A DNA stretch of 64,000 nt from Psychrobacillus psychrodurans (GCF_027563345.1 NZ_JAMKBK010000008.1); one strand, 5' to 3'. Shown: positions 16,147-24,727, numbered from the stretch's first letter. Numbers and translations: made by a program. Notes: generated by a model from the letters alone, not told the origin.

Positions 16147-16729
16147 ATCTTGATTTCGATACGAATGGATTATCTGTTTCCCAGAATCTATATGGATAAT
16201 GGACAGCCTCTCCGCTATTTTGAATACCTATTCTTGGACCAGTAGATACAGACGCTACGTGTTCGCCTTCCGCCATATACAAAGGCTTGTCTGTCCAATG
16301 TGAACCATAGTGTTCCATGGATATACCCATAGCTTTTGTTAATTTTCCTGGTCCGCTTGTCCACTGTTTCATCGGAAGATCGTTACGAAATTCCTTCATC
16401 AAATCTAATCCTTCCACAGGTTCTACTGCTCGAATTAATATCGCATTAGGGATGTCCGTAGGTGCCGAGACAACATTGATGAGCGTATGCGTATGCATTT
16501 GATATGTATATATCAAACCTGGCTCACCAAACATAACCTCTGTCCGCTTTGTTCTCCTATTTCCAAAACTATGTGCCGCTCGGTCATCTGGTCCCATATA
16601 TGCTTCAGTTTCTACAATCTTACCAATGAGCACCCCTCTTGGATGCTCATGAACAATATATTTACCTAATAATTGCCGTGCAAGTTCTAGAGTTGGTTTT
16701 TGAAAAAAAGTTACTTCAATTGGTTTCAT
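16145..16729 (-). CDS. 3-methyladenine (alkyladenine) DNA glycosylase, AAG/MPG family
   Basis: A 194-residue base-excision enzyme that removes alkylated purines. KIVETEAYMGPDDRAAHSFG (about 37-56) contains the catalytic Glu42 and the intercalation-side Tyr44 and His53, the equivalents of human AAG Glu125, Tyr127 and His136. MFGEPGLIYTYQMHT and RAVEPVEGL are further family motifs. The start is ATG 16729, one base after the stop codon of the CoA-transferase gene; AAAGGG lies 11 bases before, inside that gene. Coupled translation is likely although the functions are unrelated. It is similar to B. subtilis YxlJ. Confidence 0.92.
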   Translation of the reverse strand: MKPIEVTFFQKPTLELARQLLGKYIVHEHPRGVLIGKIVETEAYMGPDDRAAHSFGNRRTKRTEVMFGEPGLIYTYQMHTHTLINVVSAPTDIPNAILIRAVEPVEGLDLMKEFRNDLPMKQWTSGPGKLTKAMGISMEHYGSHWTDKPLYMAEGEHVASVSTGPRIGIQNSGEAVHYPYRFWETDNPFVSKSR

Positions 16730-16730
16730 A

Positions 16731-18002
16731 TTAAATAAAACCCTTTTTTTTCGCTTCAAATGTTAACTCTTCTCTAAACTTAGGATGCGCAATGGAGATA
16801 AGTTGTTTGGCACGTTCTGAAATTGGTTTTCCAAACATTTTAGCTACCCCGTACTCTGTAATAATCATGTCTACATCATTTTTGGTAGTCGTGATAACTG
16901 AGCCTGGAGTAAGACTTAGTTTTATACGAGAGATTTCATCGTTCTTGGCTGTAGAAGTCATACATACAAAGCCTTTTCCTTCTTTAGCAAAGCGAACTCC
17001 ACGAGCGAAGTCTGCTTGCCCTCCGGTAGAGGAATAGTAATTTCCTGCTACCGTTTCAGATGCACATTGTCCAAATAAGTCGACCTCCGTCGTCGCATTA
17101 ATCGAAACAATACGCTCCTCCTTAGCAATTTCTCGTGGATCATTCACAATACTTACAGGTAAAAACTCCACGGCAGGATTGTTGTCTAAGAAGTCATACA
17201 TTTTCTTTGATCCATGGGCAAATGTAGCAATAATTTTACCTTTATTCGTAAACTTCTGTGTTCCGTCAATGGCACCTGCTTTTACTAAATCGACAATTCC
17301 ATCAACAAACATCTCTGTATGAATACCTAAATGACGATGATTTTTTAAAAGACTTACTACTGCGTTTGGAATAGATCCAATACCTATTTGTAGTGTATCT
17401 CCATTTTTAATAGTCTCCGTCACATACTCAGCAATTTTCATATCCTTCTCGCCAATAGGAACTGCAACATCCTCAAACAATGGACGATCATTTTCCACAT
17501 ATCCAGCTATTTGGCTAATGTGAATTTGATTTTGCCCAAAAGTGCGAGGCATATGTTTGTTCACTTCTAATATAAATGGGACTGTACCGATAAACTCACT
17601 TACGATATCCGCCTGTGTTCCTAAGGAAAAGTAACCAAATTCGTCCATTGGCGAAGCTACAGCCATAATCATCGACAGGTTTGTAGAGCTTCTTATTATA
17701 CGAGGCATTTCATGAAAATTATTTGGTACTAAGTCTACTAAGCCTTGGTGGAATTGTTTTCTCGTCGCCCCACTTAAAAAGTAAGAGACATGGTGTAGCT
17801 TTTCAGCAAAGGCACCATTCATATACTGTCTAGATTGTAAGGCAAGCAATTGATGTATTTTTACATTAGTTAGTTGATGTGCTTGGTCCTCTAAAACATC
17901 CAACAATTTATGAGGTTCGCCATTCGTTAGCGGAAGAATAATGTCTGCATTATGAGGAATTAGATCGATTACTTGTTGTGCTGTTAGCTGTTTGTTATTC
18001 AT
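16731..18002 (-). CDS. Acetyl-CoA hydrolase/CoA-transferase family protein
   Basis: A 423-residue enzyme of the class I CoA-transferase fold (Cat1/4-hydroxybutyrate CoA-transferase group). The N-terminal half holds the substrate domain, and GDTLQIGIGSIPNAVV (about 198-213) is the oxyanion/CoA-loop segment. INATTEVDLFGQ (about 297-308) carries the catalytic Glu that forms the glutamyl-CoA thioester. EYGVAKMFGKPISERAKQLISIAHP is the family C-terminal motif. The acyl group (acetate, succinate or 4-hydroxybutyrate) cannot be read from the sequence. The start is ATG 18002 behind AGGAGAAT. It is followed directly by the glycosylase gene. Confidence 0.85.
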   Translation of the reverse strand: MNNKQLTAQQVIDLIPHNADIILPLTNGEPHKLLDVLEDQAHQLTNVKIHQLLALQSRQYMNGAFAEKLHHVSYFLSGATRKQFHQGLVDLVPNNFHEMPRIIRSSTNLSMIMAVASPMDEFGYFSLGTQADIVSEFIGTVPFILEVNKHMPRTFGQNQIHISQIAGYVENDRPLFEDVAVPIGEKDMKIAEYVTETIKNGDTLQIGIGSIPNAVVSLLKNHRHLGIHTEMFVDGIVDLVKAGAIDGTQKFTNKGKIIATFAHGSKKMYDFLDNNPAVEFLPVSIVNDPREIAKEERIVSINATTEVDLFGQCASETVAGNYYSSTGGQADFARGVRFAKEGKGFVCMTSTAKNDEISRIKLSLTPGSVITTTKNDVDMIITEYGVAKMFGKPISERAKQLISIAHPKFREELTFEAKKKGFI

Positions 18003-18028
18003 GATGTTATTCTCCTATGGTGTTCGTT

Positions 18029-18556
18029 TTAGTTAACATTTGGCGCGGTCATTAGAAATCCTTCAACTTCTTTAGGATTTCGCAAAACGCATATATCTGT
18101 ATTTTTTACTTTTTTTAATATGTCGAGTGTATGTGGACGTACATTCTTCGGAAAACGCCATACCCATTTTGCAAATTCTATGTCCATTTTTTCTTTACAG
18201 CCTGGTGCCATATCCGGGCGTGTTTTGCCGCGGTAGATCCATGCTCTTTTGAAAACTCTATACGTGCATAATACCCTAGAGAAATCCAAAAAGACAATTA
18301 AATCTGCATAGGATGCTCGCAACTCTAATGTCGAGTCAAAATTGCCATCTATGATCCACTTATCTTTTTTTAGTTCTGCTTGTATTTTTTCACGAAATTC
18401 CGGCTTTGGTGTAGGCACCCATCCTTCATTCCAAAAAAGTGCATCTAAATGGATTAAAGGCAAATCCCATTTTTCAGACAGTAGTTTGGATAATGTAGAT
18501 TTACCTGCACCGCTTGAACCGATGATGAGTATACGTTTATGTTTTAACTGAAACAT
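18029..18556 (-). CDS. P-loop kinase, 'topology modulation' (FlaR-like) family
   Basis: A 175-residue P-loop protein resembling adenylate kinase. Walker A is GSSGAGKST (13-21); LIHLDALFWNEGWVP is the conserved lid-proximal motif, WIIDGNFDSTLELRASYADLIVFLDFSR contains the Walker B strand, and RGKTRPDMAPGCKEKMD follows. Members are annotated as DNA topology modulation proteins from an old FlaR report, but the real substrate is unknown. The start is ATG 18556 behind AAAGGGGGTAGAGG. It sits 26 bp upstream of the CoA-transferase gene on the same strand, so the two probably form an operon with the glycosylase. Confidence 0.8.
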   Translation of the reverse strand: MFQLKHKRILIIGSSGAGKSTLSKLLSEKWDLPLIHLDALFWNEGWVPTPKPEFREKIQAELKKDKWIIDGNFDSTLELRASYADLIVFLDFSRVLCTYRVFKRAWIYRGKTRPDMAPGCKEKMDIEFAKWVWRFPKNVRPHTLDILKKVKNTDICVLRNPKEVEGFLMTAPNVN

Positions 18557-18614
18557 CCTCTACCCCCTTTGTTGGCCTTCTTCATTTTACTATGTTTTTC
18601 TCTGCTGGCAAAAC

Positions 18615-18644
18615 AAAAACCTGCTCTCATAGGAACAGGTTTTT
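18615..18644 (-). terminator. Terminator of niaP
   Basis: AAAAACCTG (18615-18623) pairs with CAGGTTTTT (18636-18644). It lies just after the niaP stop codon on the minus strand. Confidence 0.88.
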
Positions 18645-18648
18645 GCAT

Positions 18649-19851
18649 TTATTCTAATTCTACTTGTTTTGTTTCTGTACCTAGGAACAGTACTGCTAAT
18701 ACACCGATAACTATTGCAATACAGAAGATAGTAAAGATATAGCCAATTTCATAGCCCCTCATTACAAGAGTTCCAACAAGCAACGGTCCTAAAATTCCCC
18801 CTATACGTCCAACAGATGCGGCCATACCAGAACCGGTTGCACGAATGACAGTTGGATATTGCTCTGGAGAGTATGCGTATAGTGCTCCCCAAGCACCAAG
18901 GTTAAAGAATGATAGAAGTATTCCCGAAACTATTAGTAACGTAGTTGTCTCTGCTGAACCAAAGACGAAAGCACTTGCCGCAGTACCCAATAAATAAGTA
19001 ACTAGTACAAATTTGCGTCCTGCCTTCTCGATTAACCAAGCTGCAGAGAAATAACCTGGTAATTGAGCAATGGTCATGATCAATACGTATTCAAAGCTTT
19101 TAATGAGAGTGAATCCTTTAATGACCATCACACTTGGAAGCCATAAGAACATTCCATAATAGGAGAACACGACCGTAAACCATACAATCCATAACATTAA
19201 CGTTCGCTTCGCATATTTCTTTGTCCAAACTTCACTCATGTTTTGCATAATACTTCTAGATTCCGATTTTTTCTCCGTATATTTAGGGGAATCAGGTAAT
19301 TTTAAACGTAAATAAATTGCATAAAATGCAGGCAATGCAGTGATTAGTAAAGCAATTCTCCAGCCGTAATCAGGAATAATAAAATAAGCAATTATTGCAG
19401 AAATAATCCATCCAGCCGCCCAAAAGCTTTCTAATAAAACAACTACTCTACCACGTTCTTTTGCCTCCACACTTTCAGATACTAATGTTGAAGCTACTGG
19501 AAGTTCTCCTCCAAGTCCCATTCCAACAAAGAATCTTAAAATTAGGAATGCAGCTAATGTTGTCGTTAGAGCGGACAGTCCACTTGCGATAGAGAACATC
19601 AGTAGAGTGATCATAAATATTTTTTTTCGACCTACTTTATCTGCAAAAACTCCAAATACGAGAGCCCCTACTGCCATCCCTATAGAGTTGACACTTCCGA
19701 TCCACCCCATTTGTTCTGGAGATAAATTCCAATCTACCGCTAAAGCCGCAATTACAAATGATAGAATTCCAACATCCATTGCATCGAACATCCATGCAAG
19801 CCCTGCTATTCCTAATAGTTTATTTTTCGATATCTTTTTTTGTTCTTTCAT
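18649..19851 (-). CDS. niaP: Niacin permease NiaP (MFS)
   Basis: A 400-residue, 12-helix major facilitator protein. It has the same length as B. subtilis NiaP (YceI) and many identical stretches as I recall them: LFDAMDVGILSF-type start, MGLGGELPVASTLVSE, SYYGMFLWLPSVM, SFEYVLIMT.AQLPGYFSAAWLIEKAGRK, SFFNLGAWGALYAY and the ending ETKQxELE. It imports nicotinate/nicotinamide for NAD synthesis. A perfect 16-bp palindrome (19873-19888) just upstream is the likely site of the niacin-responsive repressor NiaR. The repressor gene is not in the window. Confidence 0.88.
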   Translation of the reverse strand: MKEQKKISKNKLLGIAGLAWMFDAMDVGILSFVIAALAVDWNLSPEQMGWIGSVNSIGMAVGALVFGVFADKVGRKKIFMITLLMFSIASGLSALTTTLAAFLILRFFVGMGLGGELPVASTLVSESVEAKERGRVVVLLESFWAAGWIISAIIAYFIIPDYGWRIALLITALPAFYAIYLRLKLPDSPKYTEKKSESRSIMQNMSEVWTKKYAKRTLMLWIVWFTVVFSYYGMFLWLPSVMVIKGFTLIKSFEYVLIMTIAQLPGYFSAAWLIEKAGRKFVLVTYLLGTAASAFVFGSAETTTLLIVSGILLSFFNLGAWGALYAYSPEQYPTVIRATGSGMAASVGRIGGILGPLLVGTLVMRGYEIGYIFTIFCIAIVIGVLAVLFLGTETKQVELE

Positions 19852-19872
19852 AGCCGTGTATTTCTCCCCTGT

Positions 19873-19888
19873 CTTTACACCTGTAAAG
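19873..19888 (-). promoter_or_regulatory. NiaR-type operator candidate
   Basis: CTTTAC-ACCT-GTAAAG is a 16-base inverted repeat with 6-bp arms, 22 bases upstream of the niaP start and overlapping its 5' leader. An ACAGG follows downstream. The assignment to NiaR rests on the identity of the gene. Confidence 0.5.
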
Positions 19889-20033
19889 TTTTTAGTTTAC
19901 TTGTTTAGTATACGCTTGGAACATCAAAGTTACAATATAAATTTTATCTTGTTTTTTCCACTTTATTAGAGTAAAATGTCCTTTATACAAATACATATGT
20001 TTATTCAAGGAGAACAGAGAGGTGGAATTTATC

Positions 20034-21092
20034 ATGGCTTGGCAAGGATTAATCGAAGAATATAAAGCGTTTTTACCAGTAACAGAAAAAACACCCAAAT
20101 TAACTTTACTTGAGGGTAATACGCCTCTTATTAAGTTGGAAAATTTATCGAAAGAACTAGGTATTGAATTATACGTAAAGATAGAAGGAGCAAATCCCAC
20201 TGGATCTTTTAAAGATAGAGGTATGGTTTTTGCGGTTGCTAAAGCAAAAGAAGAAGGAAGCAAGGCAGTTATTTGTGCTTCTACAGGAAACACTTCAGCT
20301 GCGGCAGCTGCCTATGCCGCTCGTGCAGGTATGCGAGCAGTTATTGTTATACCAGAAGGAAAAGTAGCTGCCGGAAAGTTGGCTCAAGCATATATGTATG
20401 GAGCAGAAGTAATTCAAATAGAAGGGAACTTTGATGTAGCACTTGATATGGTCCGTGCTATTAGCGAAACCTCTCCAATTACGCTTGTGAATTCTGTTAA
20501 CCCATATCGAATTGAAGGACAAAAGACTGCATCCTTTGAAATTTGCGATGTGTTAGGCACTGCACCTGACTATCTAGCAATACCAGTAGGAAACGCAGGT
20601 AATATTACTGCTTACTGGAAAGGATTTAAAGAGTATAACGAGAAAAAACAAACAGGTCTACCTCAAATCTTCGGTTTTGAAGCAGAAGGATCTGCTGCCA
20701 TTGTTCAAGGAAAGCCTATCGAATTCCCTGAGACAATTGCTACTGCAATTCGTATCGGTAATCCTGCAAGCTGGAAAGGCGCAGAAGCAGCACGGGATGA
20801 GTCTAATGGTGTCATTGAAGCTGTAACTGATGATGAAATTATCGAAGCCTACAAACTAATCGCAAGCAGAGAAGGTATCTTCGCGGAACCAGGCTCATGT
20901 GCATCTATCGCAGGACTATTACGCTCAGTAAAAAGCGGAAAAATAAAACCAAAAAGTAAAGTAGTTGCAGTATTAACTGGAAATGGCTTAAAAGATCCGC
21001 AAACTGCAATCGACGTAAAAGTTTCTAAACCACATAAACTTGAAAGTAATGCATCTGCACTTAGCGCATTTATAGAGGAGGTGCTAGCATAA
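20034..21092 (+). CDS. thrC: Threonine synthase
   Basis: A 352-residue PLP enzyme that converts O-phosphohomoserine to threonine. NPTGSFKDRG (about 55-64) carries the PLP lysine (Lys60), and ASTGNTSAAAAAYAARAG and the PVGNAGN phosphate loop follow. It is the short (thrC1, Bacillus-type) form. The start is ATG 20034, 9 bases after AGAGGTGG; GTG 20022 is part of that ribosome site. Its stop TAA overlaps the thrB start (TAATG), so the two are translationally coupled. Homoserine dehydrogenase (hom), which precedes thrC in most Bacillus genomes, is absent here. Confidence 0.96.
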   Translation: MAWQGLIEEYKAFLPVTEKTPKLTLLEGNTPLIKLENLSKELGIELYVKIEGANPTGSFKDRGMVFAVAKAKEEGSKAVICASTGNTSAAAAAYAARAGMRAVIVIPEGKVAAGKLAQAYMYGAEVIQIEGNFDVALDMVRAISETSPITLVNSVNPYRIEGQKTASFEICDVLGTAPDYLAIPVGNAGNITAYWKGFKEYNEKKQTGLPQIFGFEAEGSAAIVQGKPIEFPETIATAIRIGNPASWKGAEAARDESNGVIEAVTDDEIIEAYKLIASREGIFAEPGSCASIAGLLRSVKSGKIKPKSKVVAVLTGNGLKDPQTAIDVKVSKPHKLESNASALSAFIEEVLA

Positions 21093-22003
21093 TGGTTTGG
21101 TGTATATCTATACCAGCAAGTACTGCAAATCTTGGACCGGGATTTGATTCAATTGGCATTGCTCTAGATAAATATTTAGAGCTTGAAGTCGAGCTAGGTT
21201 CTGCCTGGGAAATTATTAATTTAACAGGTAATCTTCCAGATGTTCCAAATCCACAGGATCACTTAATAGTCCAAGCTGCCGAAAAAACTGCTGAGTTACA
21301 TGGGTTTTCACTTCCTCCATGCACAGTACGAGTGAAGAGTGATATTCCACTAGCACGCGGGATGGGAAGCAGCGCCTCCGCCATTGTAGCGGGGATTGAG
21401 TTAGCCAATCAAATTATGGAATTACATCTTACTACACAAGACAAATTAAAAGTAGCAACACTTATGGAAGGACACCCTGATAACGCAGCTGCCTCCATTT
21501 ACGGGGGATTTACCATTTCCTCTAATGCAGACAGTGGCGAGATAAATGTATTTCATGCTAATCATATCGAAGCTTCATTTGTGCTATTTATTCCTAACTT
21601 TGAGTTAAAAACAGCAAAAGCGAGACAGGTACTACCGGACACCTATACACGTCAAGAAGCAGCGCAAGCAAGTGCGACTGCAAACTTGTTAACCGCAGCA
21701 TTTCTATCACAAGCTTTTGAACAGGCTGGTACTTTTATGGAACAGGATTTATTTCACGAGCCTTACCGACTCGATTTAATCCCACAGAGTAAAGAGATTA
21801 AAGTTGCCGCTAAACACGCGGGTGCTTATGGAACTTGTATTAGTGGTGCTGGACCTACTCTGCTCTCACTTTTAGAAAAAGGAGCAGAAGATGATTTTAT
21901 CTCCAACTTAAAAGGGCAGTTCCCTAATTTTGAACTGGTCGCGGTACCTATGAATCGTACAGGTATTGTTGTGACGATAAAAGATGTAGAAAGTGCCCGA
22001 TAA
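21092..22003 (+). CDS. thrB: Homoserine kinase
   Basis: A 303-residue GHMP kinase that phosphorylates homoserine, supplying the substrate of ThrC. The substrate-binding start PASTANLGPGFDSIGIAL (8-25), the ATP loop PLARGMGSSAS (86-96) and the C-terminal GTCISGAGPTLLSL are all present. The start ATG overlaps the thrC stop by one base, and GGAGGTG lies upstream inside thrC. It is the last gene of the unit, followed by a terminator. Confidence 0.96.
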   Translation: MVWCISIPASTANLGPGFDSIGIALDKYLELEVELGSAWEIINLTGNLPDVPNPQDHLIVQAAEKTAELHGFSLPPCTVRVKSDIPLARGMGSSASAIVAGIELANQIMELHLTTQDKLKVATLMEGHPDNAAASIYGGFTISSNADSGEINVFHANHIEASFVLFIPNFELKTAKARQVLPDTYTRQEAAQASATANLLTAAFLSQAFEQAGTFMEQDLFHEPYRLDLIPQSKEIKVAAKHAGAYGTCISGAGPTLLSLLEKGAEDDFISNLKGQFPNFELVAVPMNRTGIVVTIKDVESAR

Positions 22004-22045
22004 AGAAAGTGTCCACAAAATAGAGAACTATTATACGTTCCTAAT

Positions 22046-22088
22046 AAAAAGGCAGTGCAACCTTCAAACGAAGTCGCACTGCCCTTTA
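22046..22088. terminator. Bidirectional terminator, thrB/zupT
   Basis: GGCAGTGC (22051-22058) pairs with GCACTGCC (22076-22083), with inner CTTC/GAAG. The minus-strand T-run is the stronger, so it mainly ends the zupT transcript. Confidence 0.85.
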
Positions 22089-22898
22089 TTAAGCTAATAA
22101 TACTAGACTTAATGCCATTACTAGCATCCCTGCAACTACTCCGTAAATAGATGAATGGGTTTCATCATATTTTTTCGCTGCTGGTAGTAATTCATCCAAT
22201 GAAATAAAGACCATAATTCCTGCTACTGCTGCAAATACTACTCCAAATACTACTCCATTTAAATATGGCATCAGTACTAAATAAGCAACGAACGCTCCGA
22301 CTGGTTCAGCTAAGCCAGATAAAAAGGATAATTTAAAGGCCTTCTTCCGACTTCCTGTTGCATAGTATATAGGTACTGCCACGGCAATCCCTTCCGGAAT
22401 ATTATGAATAGCTACCGCAATTGCAATTGCAATTCCTAAATTGGGATCTTGTAAAGCAGATGCAAAGGTTGCAATTCCCTCTGGGAAATTATGAATTCCT
22501 ATTGCAAGAGCTGTGAATACACCCATTTTCATCAATTTTGTATGCTCTGGGTTGCTTAATTTGACATCCATATCTTCTACGCTTTTAACTTCGTGTGGGT
22601 TACCAAGTGTGGGTATTAATCGGTCAATTACTGCAATTACAAACATCCCACCGAAAAAACCAACTAATGTCATCCAATAGCCATTAGTCTCTCCAAGTTC
22701 TGCTACGAGTGAATCCTTAGCCTTCACAAATATTTCTACCAAGGATACATAAATCATGACACCAGCTGAAAAACCTAGGGCAACCGATAAAAATTTTGTA
22801 TTTGTGCGAGATGTCAATAAAGATAGCAAACTACCAATCCCAGTTGCAAGACCAGCAAATAATGTAAGTAACAAAGCAAAGACTACATTTCCATCCAT
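22089..22898 (-). CDS. zupT: ZIP-family divalent metal transporter
   Basis: A 269-residue protein with eight membrane helices. The metal-binding motifs HNFPEGIATF (helix 4) and HNIPEGIAVAVP (helix 5) are intact, and the N-terminal GLATGIGSLLS and the long loop between helices 3 and 4 are typical of ZupT. It takes up zinc and other divalent metals. The ribosome site is weak (AAAGAAG). No convincing Zur or MntR palindrome is visible upstream, so its regulation is open. Confidence 0.88.
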   Translation of the reverse strand: MDGNVVFALLLTLFAGLATGIGSLLSLLTSRTNTKFLSVALGFSAGVMIYVSLVEIFVKAKDSLVAELGETNGYWMTLVGFFGGMFVIAVIDRLIPTLGNPHEVKSVEDMDVKLSNPEHTKLMKMGVFTALAIGIHNFPEGIATFASALQDPNLGIAIAIAVAIHNIPEGIAVAVPIYYATGSRKKAFKLSFLSGLAEPVGAFVAYLVLMPYLNGVVFGVVFAAVAGIMVFISLDELLPAAKKYDETHSSIYGVVAGMLVMALSLVLLA

Positions 22899-23229
22899 TG
22901 ACCCAACTTCTTTCTTTTTAATCTATTTTCATTTATTATACGTAAAATGTTTCCTTAGTGCAACTCTTTTTGACCGACGAAAACATTATTTTTTTATTTT
23001 TCGACAATTACCTTTCCTAAAACTTAGGGTAGTAACACCCCCTCATTCAATTTGTTCCCCAACTTAACTAGGTTTAACCTATATTTTTGCCAAGTCGATT
23101 GAAATGGAACGACGCCACATCTCTCCTTCATATAAATGAAAAAGCACTGGAAAAAGTGTATAAGACACTTAACCCAATGCTACATTTTAATATATAAAAT
23201 TCTTATATAATTACGTGATTGCTATTATT
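22899..23229. other. Intergenic region, mostly featureless
   Basis: An AT-rich stretch of 331 bases upstream of zupT and downstream of the HmoA-like gene. Apart from the small hairpin at 23151-23170 I see no open frame with a ribosome site, no long palindrome and no repeat shared with the rest of the window. Confidence 0.5.
23151..23170 (-). terminator. Terminator of the HmoA-like gene
   Basis: AAGTGT (23154-23159) pairs with ACACTT (23165-23170), followed by T's on the minus strand. The stem is short. Confidence 0.6.
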
Positions 23230-23562
23230 CTATTCCACCACAGTGTAACTACCATGCTCCATAGCGATTACATATTCAGGTTGTGGTGGTTTTCCACCGT
23301 GCTCTTTAATTTTATTTTTATGTCCCGCAATATGCTCTGGACTCTTTTCCCATGCCTTCCAAGCCTCTTCTGAAGCCCAACGAACAATCATTAATACTTC
23401 TTCTTCACCTCGGCGAACATTTTTCACTAATAACTCACGCCCTATGAATCCTTCACGTTGCTCAATTAATGATGGACCTTGATCCGGTTTTTTCTTAAAA
23501 CGTTCAAGAATTTTATCAGCATTTCCTTCTGTCACTGTCCATTTACGAATTTGTACTAACAT
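23230..23562 (-). CDS. hmoA: Haem-degrading monooxygenase HmoA-like (ABM fold)
   Basis: A 110-residue ferredoxin-like antibiotic-biosynthesis-monooxygenase (ABM) protein. The pattern LVQIRKWTVTEGNADKILERF, then IEQREGFIGRELLVKNVRRGEEEVLMIVRWASEEAWKAWEKSPEHIAGH, and the C-terminal PEYVIAMEHGSYTV follow B. subtilis HmoA (YetG), which opens haem to release iron. The conserved WKAWEKSpeH region holds the likely haem His. The start is ATG 23562, 7 bases after GGAGG; ATG 23568 is too close. A petrobactin-type iron uptake operon lies 2.3 kb away. The HmoA/HmoB assignment is by similarity only. Confidence 0.75.
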   Translation of the reverse strand: MLVQIRKWTVTEGNADKILERFKKKPDQGPSLIEQREGFIGRELLVKNVRRGEEEVLMIVRWASEEAWKAWEKSPEHIAGHKNKIKEHGGKPPQPEYVIAMEHGSYTVVE

Positions 23563-23604
23563 TTCCATTCCTCCAATTAAAATATAACTTTGTGGTGCTT
23601 ATTT

Positions 23605-23961
23605 TTAGCTCTGTGTATCAATTGACTTATCTTCATATGTAACTTCTTGAGTCGTTTCCACTACTTCATATAATTCAAATAACTGTGCAAACTCCTCCAT
23701 AAGAGTTTCCACTGCCTTCAATTCACCCACTATAATTGGATTAATTGATTGTAATTCTGGGGTTTCTAATTGTTTCTTTAACGATATAGATTTCATATTC
23801 ATCATATCATAAAAAGCTAGTGCTCGACCTCGTCGGAACGTTTTAGCTCCATTTCTTTTTTCTGTTCCTTCTACATCGTCTGATCTTCCTTTACGTCGTC
23901 CTCCGCGATGGTGCTCGTCAAGGTGAGCACGTCTACCTCTTGGATGTGATTCACTTTTCAT
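23605..23961 (-). CDS. Arg-rich hypothetical protein with RRGRAL motif
   Basis: I do not recognise a function. The product has 118 residues. The first 45 are very basic and hydrophilic (HPRGRRAH, HHRGGRRKGRS), followed by KTFRRGRALAFYDMMNMK, an amphipathic segment and SINPIIVGELKAVETLMEEFAQLFELYEV. Small RRGRAL proteins with a GELKA segment occur in other Bacillales, sometimes under a misleading kinase name. The start is ATG 23961 behind AGAGAGG. Immediately upstream is an unusually large palindrome (23977-24024), so expression should be tightly controlled. A DNA- or RNA-binding role is possible but not shown. Confidence 0.65.
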   Translation of the reverse strand: MKSESHPRGRRAHLDEHHRGGRRKGRSDDVEGTEKRNGAKTFRRGRALAFYDMMNMKSISLKKQLETPELQSINPIIVGELKAVETLMEEFAQLFELYEVVETTQEVTYEDKSIDTQS

Positions 23962-23976
23962 TATTAGTACCTCTCT

Positions 23977-24024
23977 TTGTATACGTTTGTATACTTTAAT
24001 GTAATTGTATACAAACGTATACAA
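23977..24024. promoter_or_regulatory. Large double palindrome in the promoter of the RRGRAL gene
   Basis: An 18-base arm, TTGTATACGTTTGTATAC (23977-23994), is repeated as its exact reverse complement at 24007-24024 after 12 bases. Each arm itself holds two GTATAC palindromes. TTGTATACAA-like sites are typical of GntR/FadR-type repressors. No such repressor gene is adjacent. Confidence 0.75.
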
Positions 24025-24076
24025 GGAGTCAATATTTTTTAAAACTTTTACTTATCTTTTATAAATCTGATTTCAG

Positions 24077-24727
24077 TTAATATTTCCTATTCGCTAAATA
24101 ATTTCCGATATTAAACCAATCTTGCTCGAGGAAGTCTCGATTGGACGGTCGATAAAATACGGATGCAGGATGGTAGGTAGGAATAATCATATAGCTTTCA
24201 GTCGACCATATAAATTCAGTAGAACTAAGAGATTTCAGATGGCGCACTGGTCGATGAAGTAACTCGCCATGCAATACAGAAACCTTTGCATCTTTTCCCA
24301 ATAATCGTTGTAAACCTACATTTCCTAATGTCACAATAATATGAGGTACAATATTTTCCAGTTCATAATCTAATATTGGTGCATGTGCTACCACCTCTAA
24401 TTGAGTAGGGGGACGATTATACTTTCTTTGTATTAACTCACCATTTCGAGCCTTCTTTTCCCTCCATACATATGGACGACTACGAACTGCACTTGTCATA
24501 TATACGTCTTCTCTAGTCAATCCAATGCTCGCTAATGACTTATTTAGTTCGTCTCCAGCTCTACCGATAAACGGTATACCTCCTATCGCCTCTTTCTCTC
24601 CAGGAGCTTCACCTATCAGCAGTATACTTGGTTTTTCTGGTCCTTTTCCTTTAACAAATCCCTCTACAGGAAATCCCTCTATACGATCGATCCCTAGTTT
24701 TACAAGCTTCTCTGGTATTTCGAACAT
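24077..24727 (-). CDS. Uracil-DNA glycosylase superfamily protein, cysteine-free
   Basis: A 216-residue protein of the UDG fold. LLIGEAPGEKEAIGGIPFIGRAGDEL (about 36-61) corresponds to motif A of families 4/5, VYMTSAVRSRP to the pyrimidine pocket, HIIVTLGNVGLQRLLG to the central strand and IIPTYHPASVFYRP to motif B. It has no cysteine at all, so the [4Fe-4S] cluster of family 4 cannot form. Removal of uracil from DNA is likely but the exact family is uncertain. The start is ATG 24727 behind GGAGGAGAG. The terminator of the upstream PAP2 gene lies between the two, so it is probably transcribed separately. Confidence 0.78.
   Translation of the reverse strand: MFEIPEKLVKLGIDRIEGFPVEGFVKGKGPEKPSILLIGEAPGEKEAIGGIPFIGRAGDELNKSLASIGLTREDVYMTSAVRSRPYVWREKKARNGELIQRKYNRPPTQLEVVAHAPILDYELENIVPHIIVTLGNVGLQRLLGKDAKVSVLHGELLHRPVRHLKSLSSTEFIWSTESYMIIPTYHPASVFYRPSNRDFLEQDWFNIGNYLANRKY

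Noticed and set aside
16145..18556. A metabolic link between the glycosylase, the CoA transferase and the P-loop kinase
   Set aside because: They share a strand and tight spacing, but their known family roles do not connect; co-transcription alone is not evidence of a pathway.
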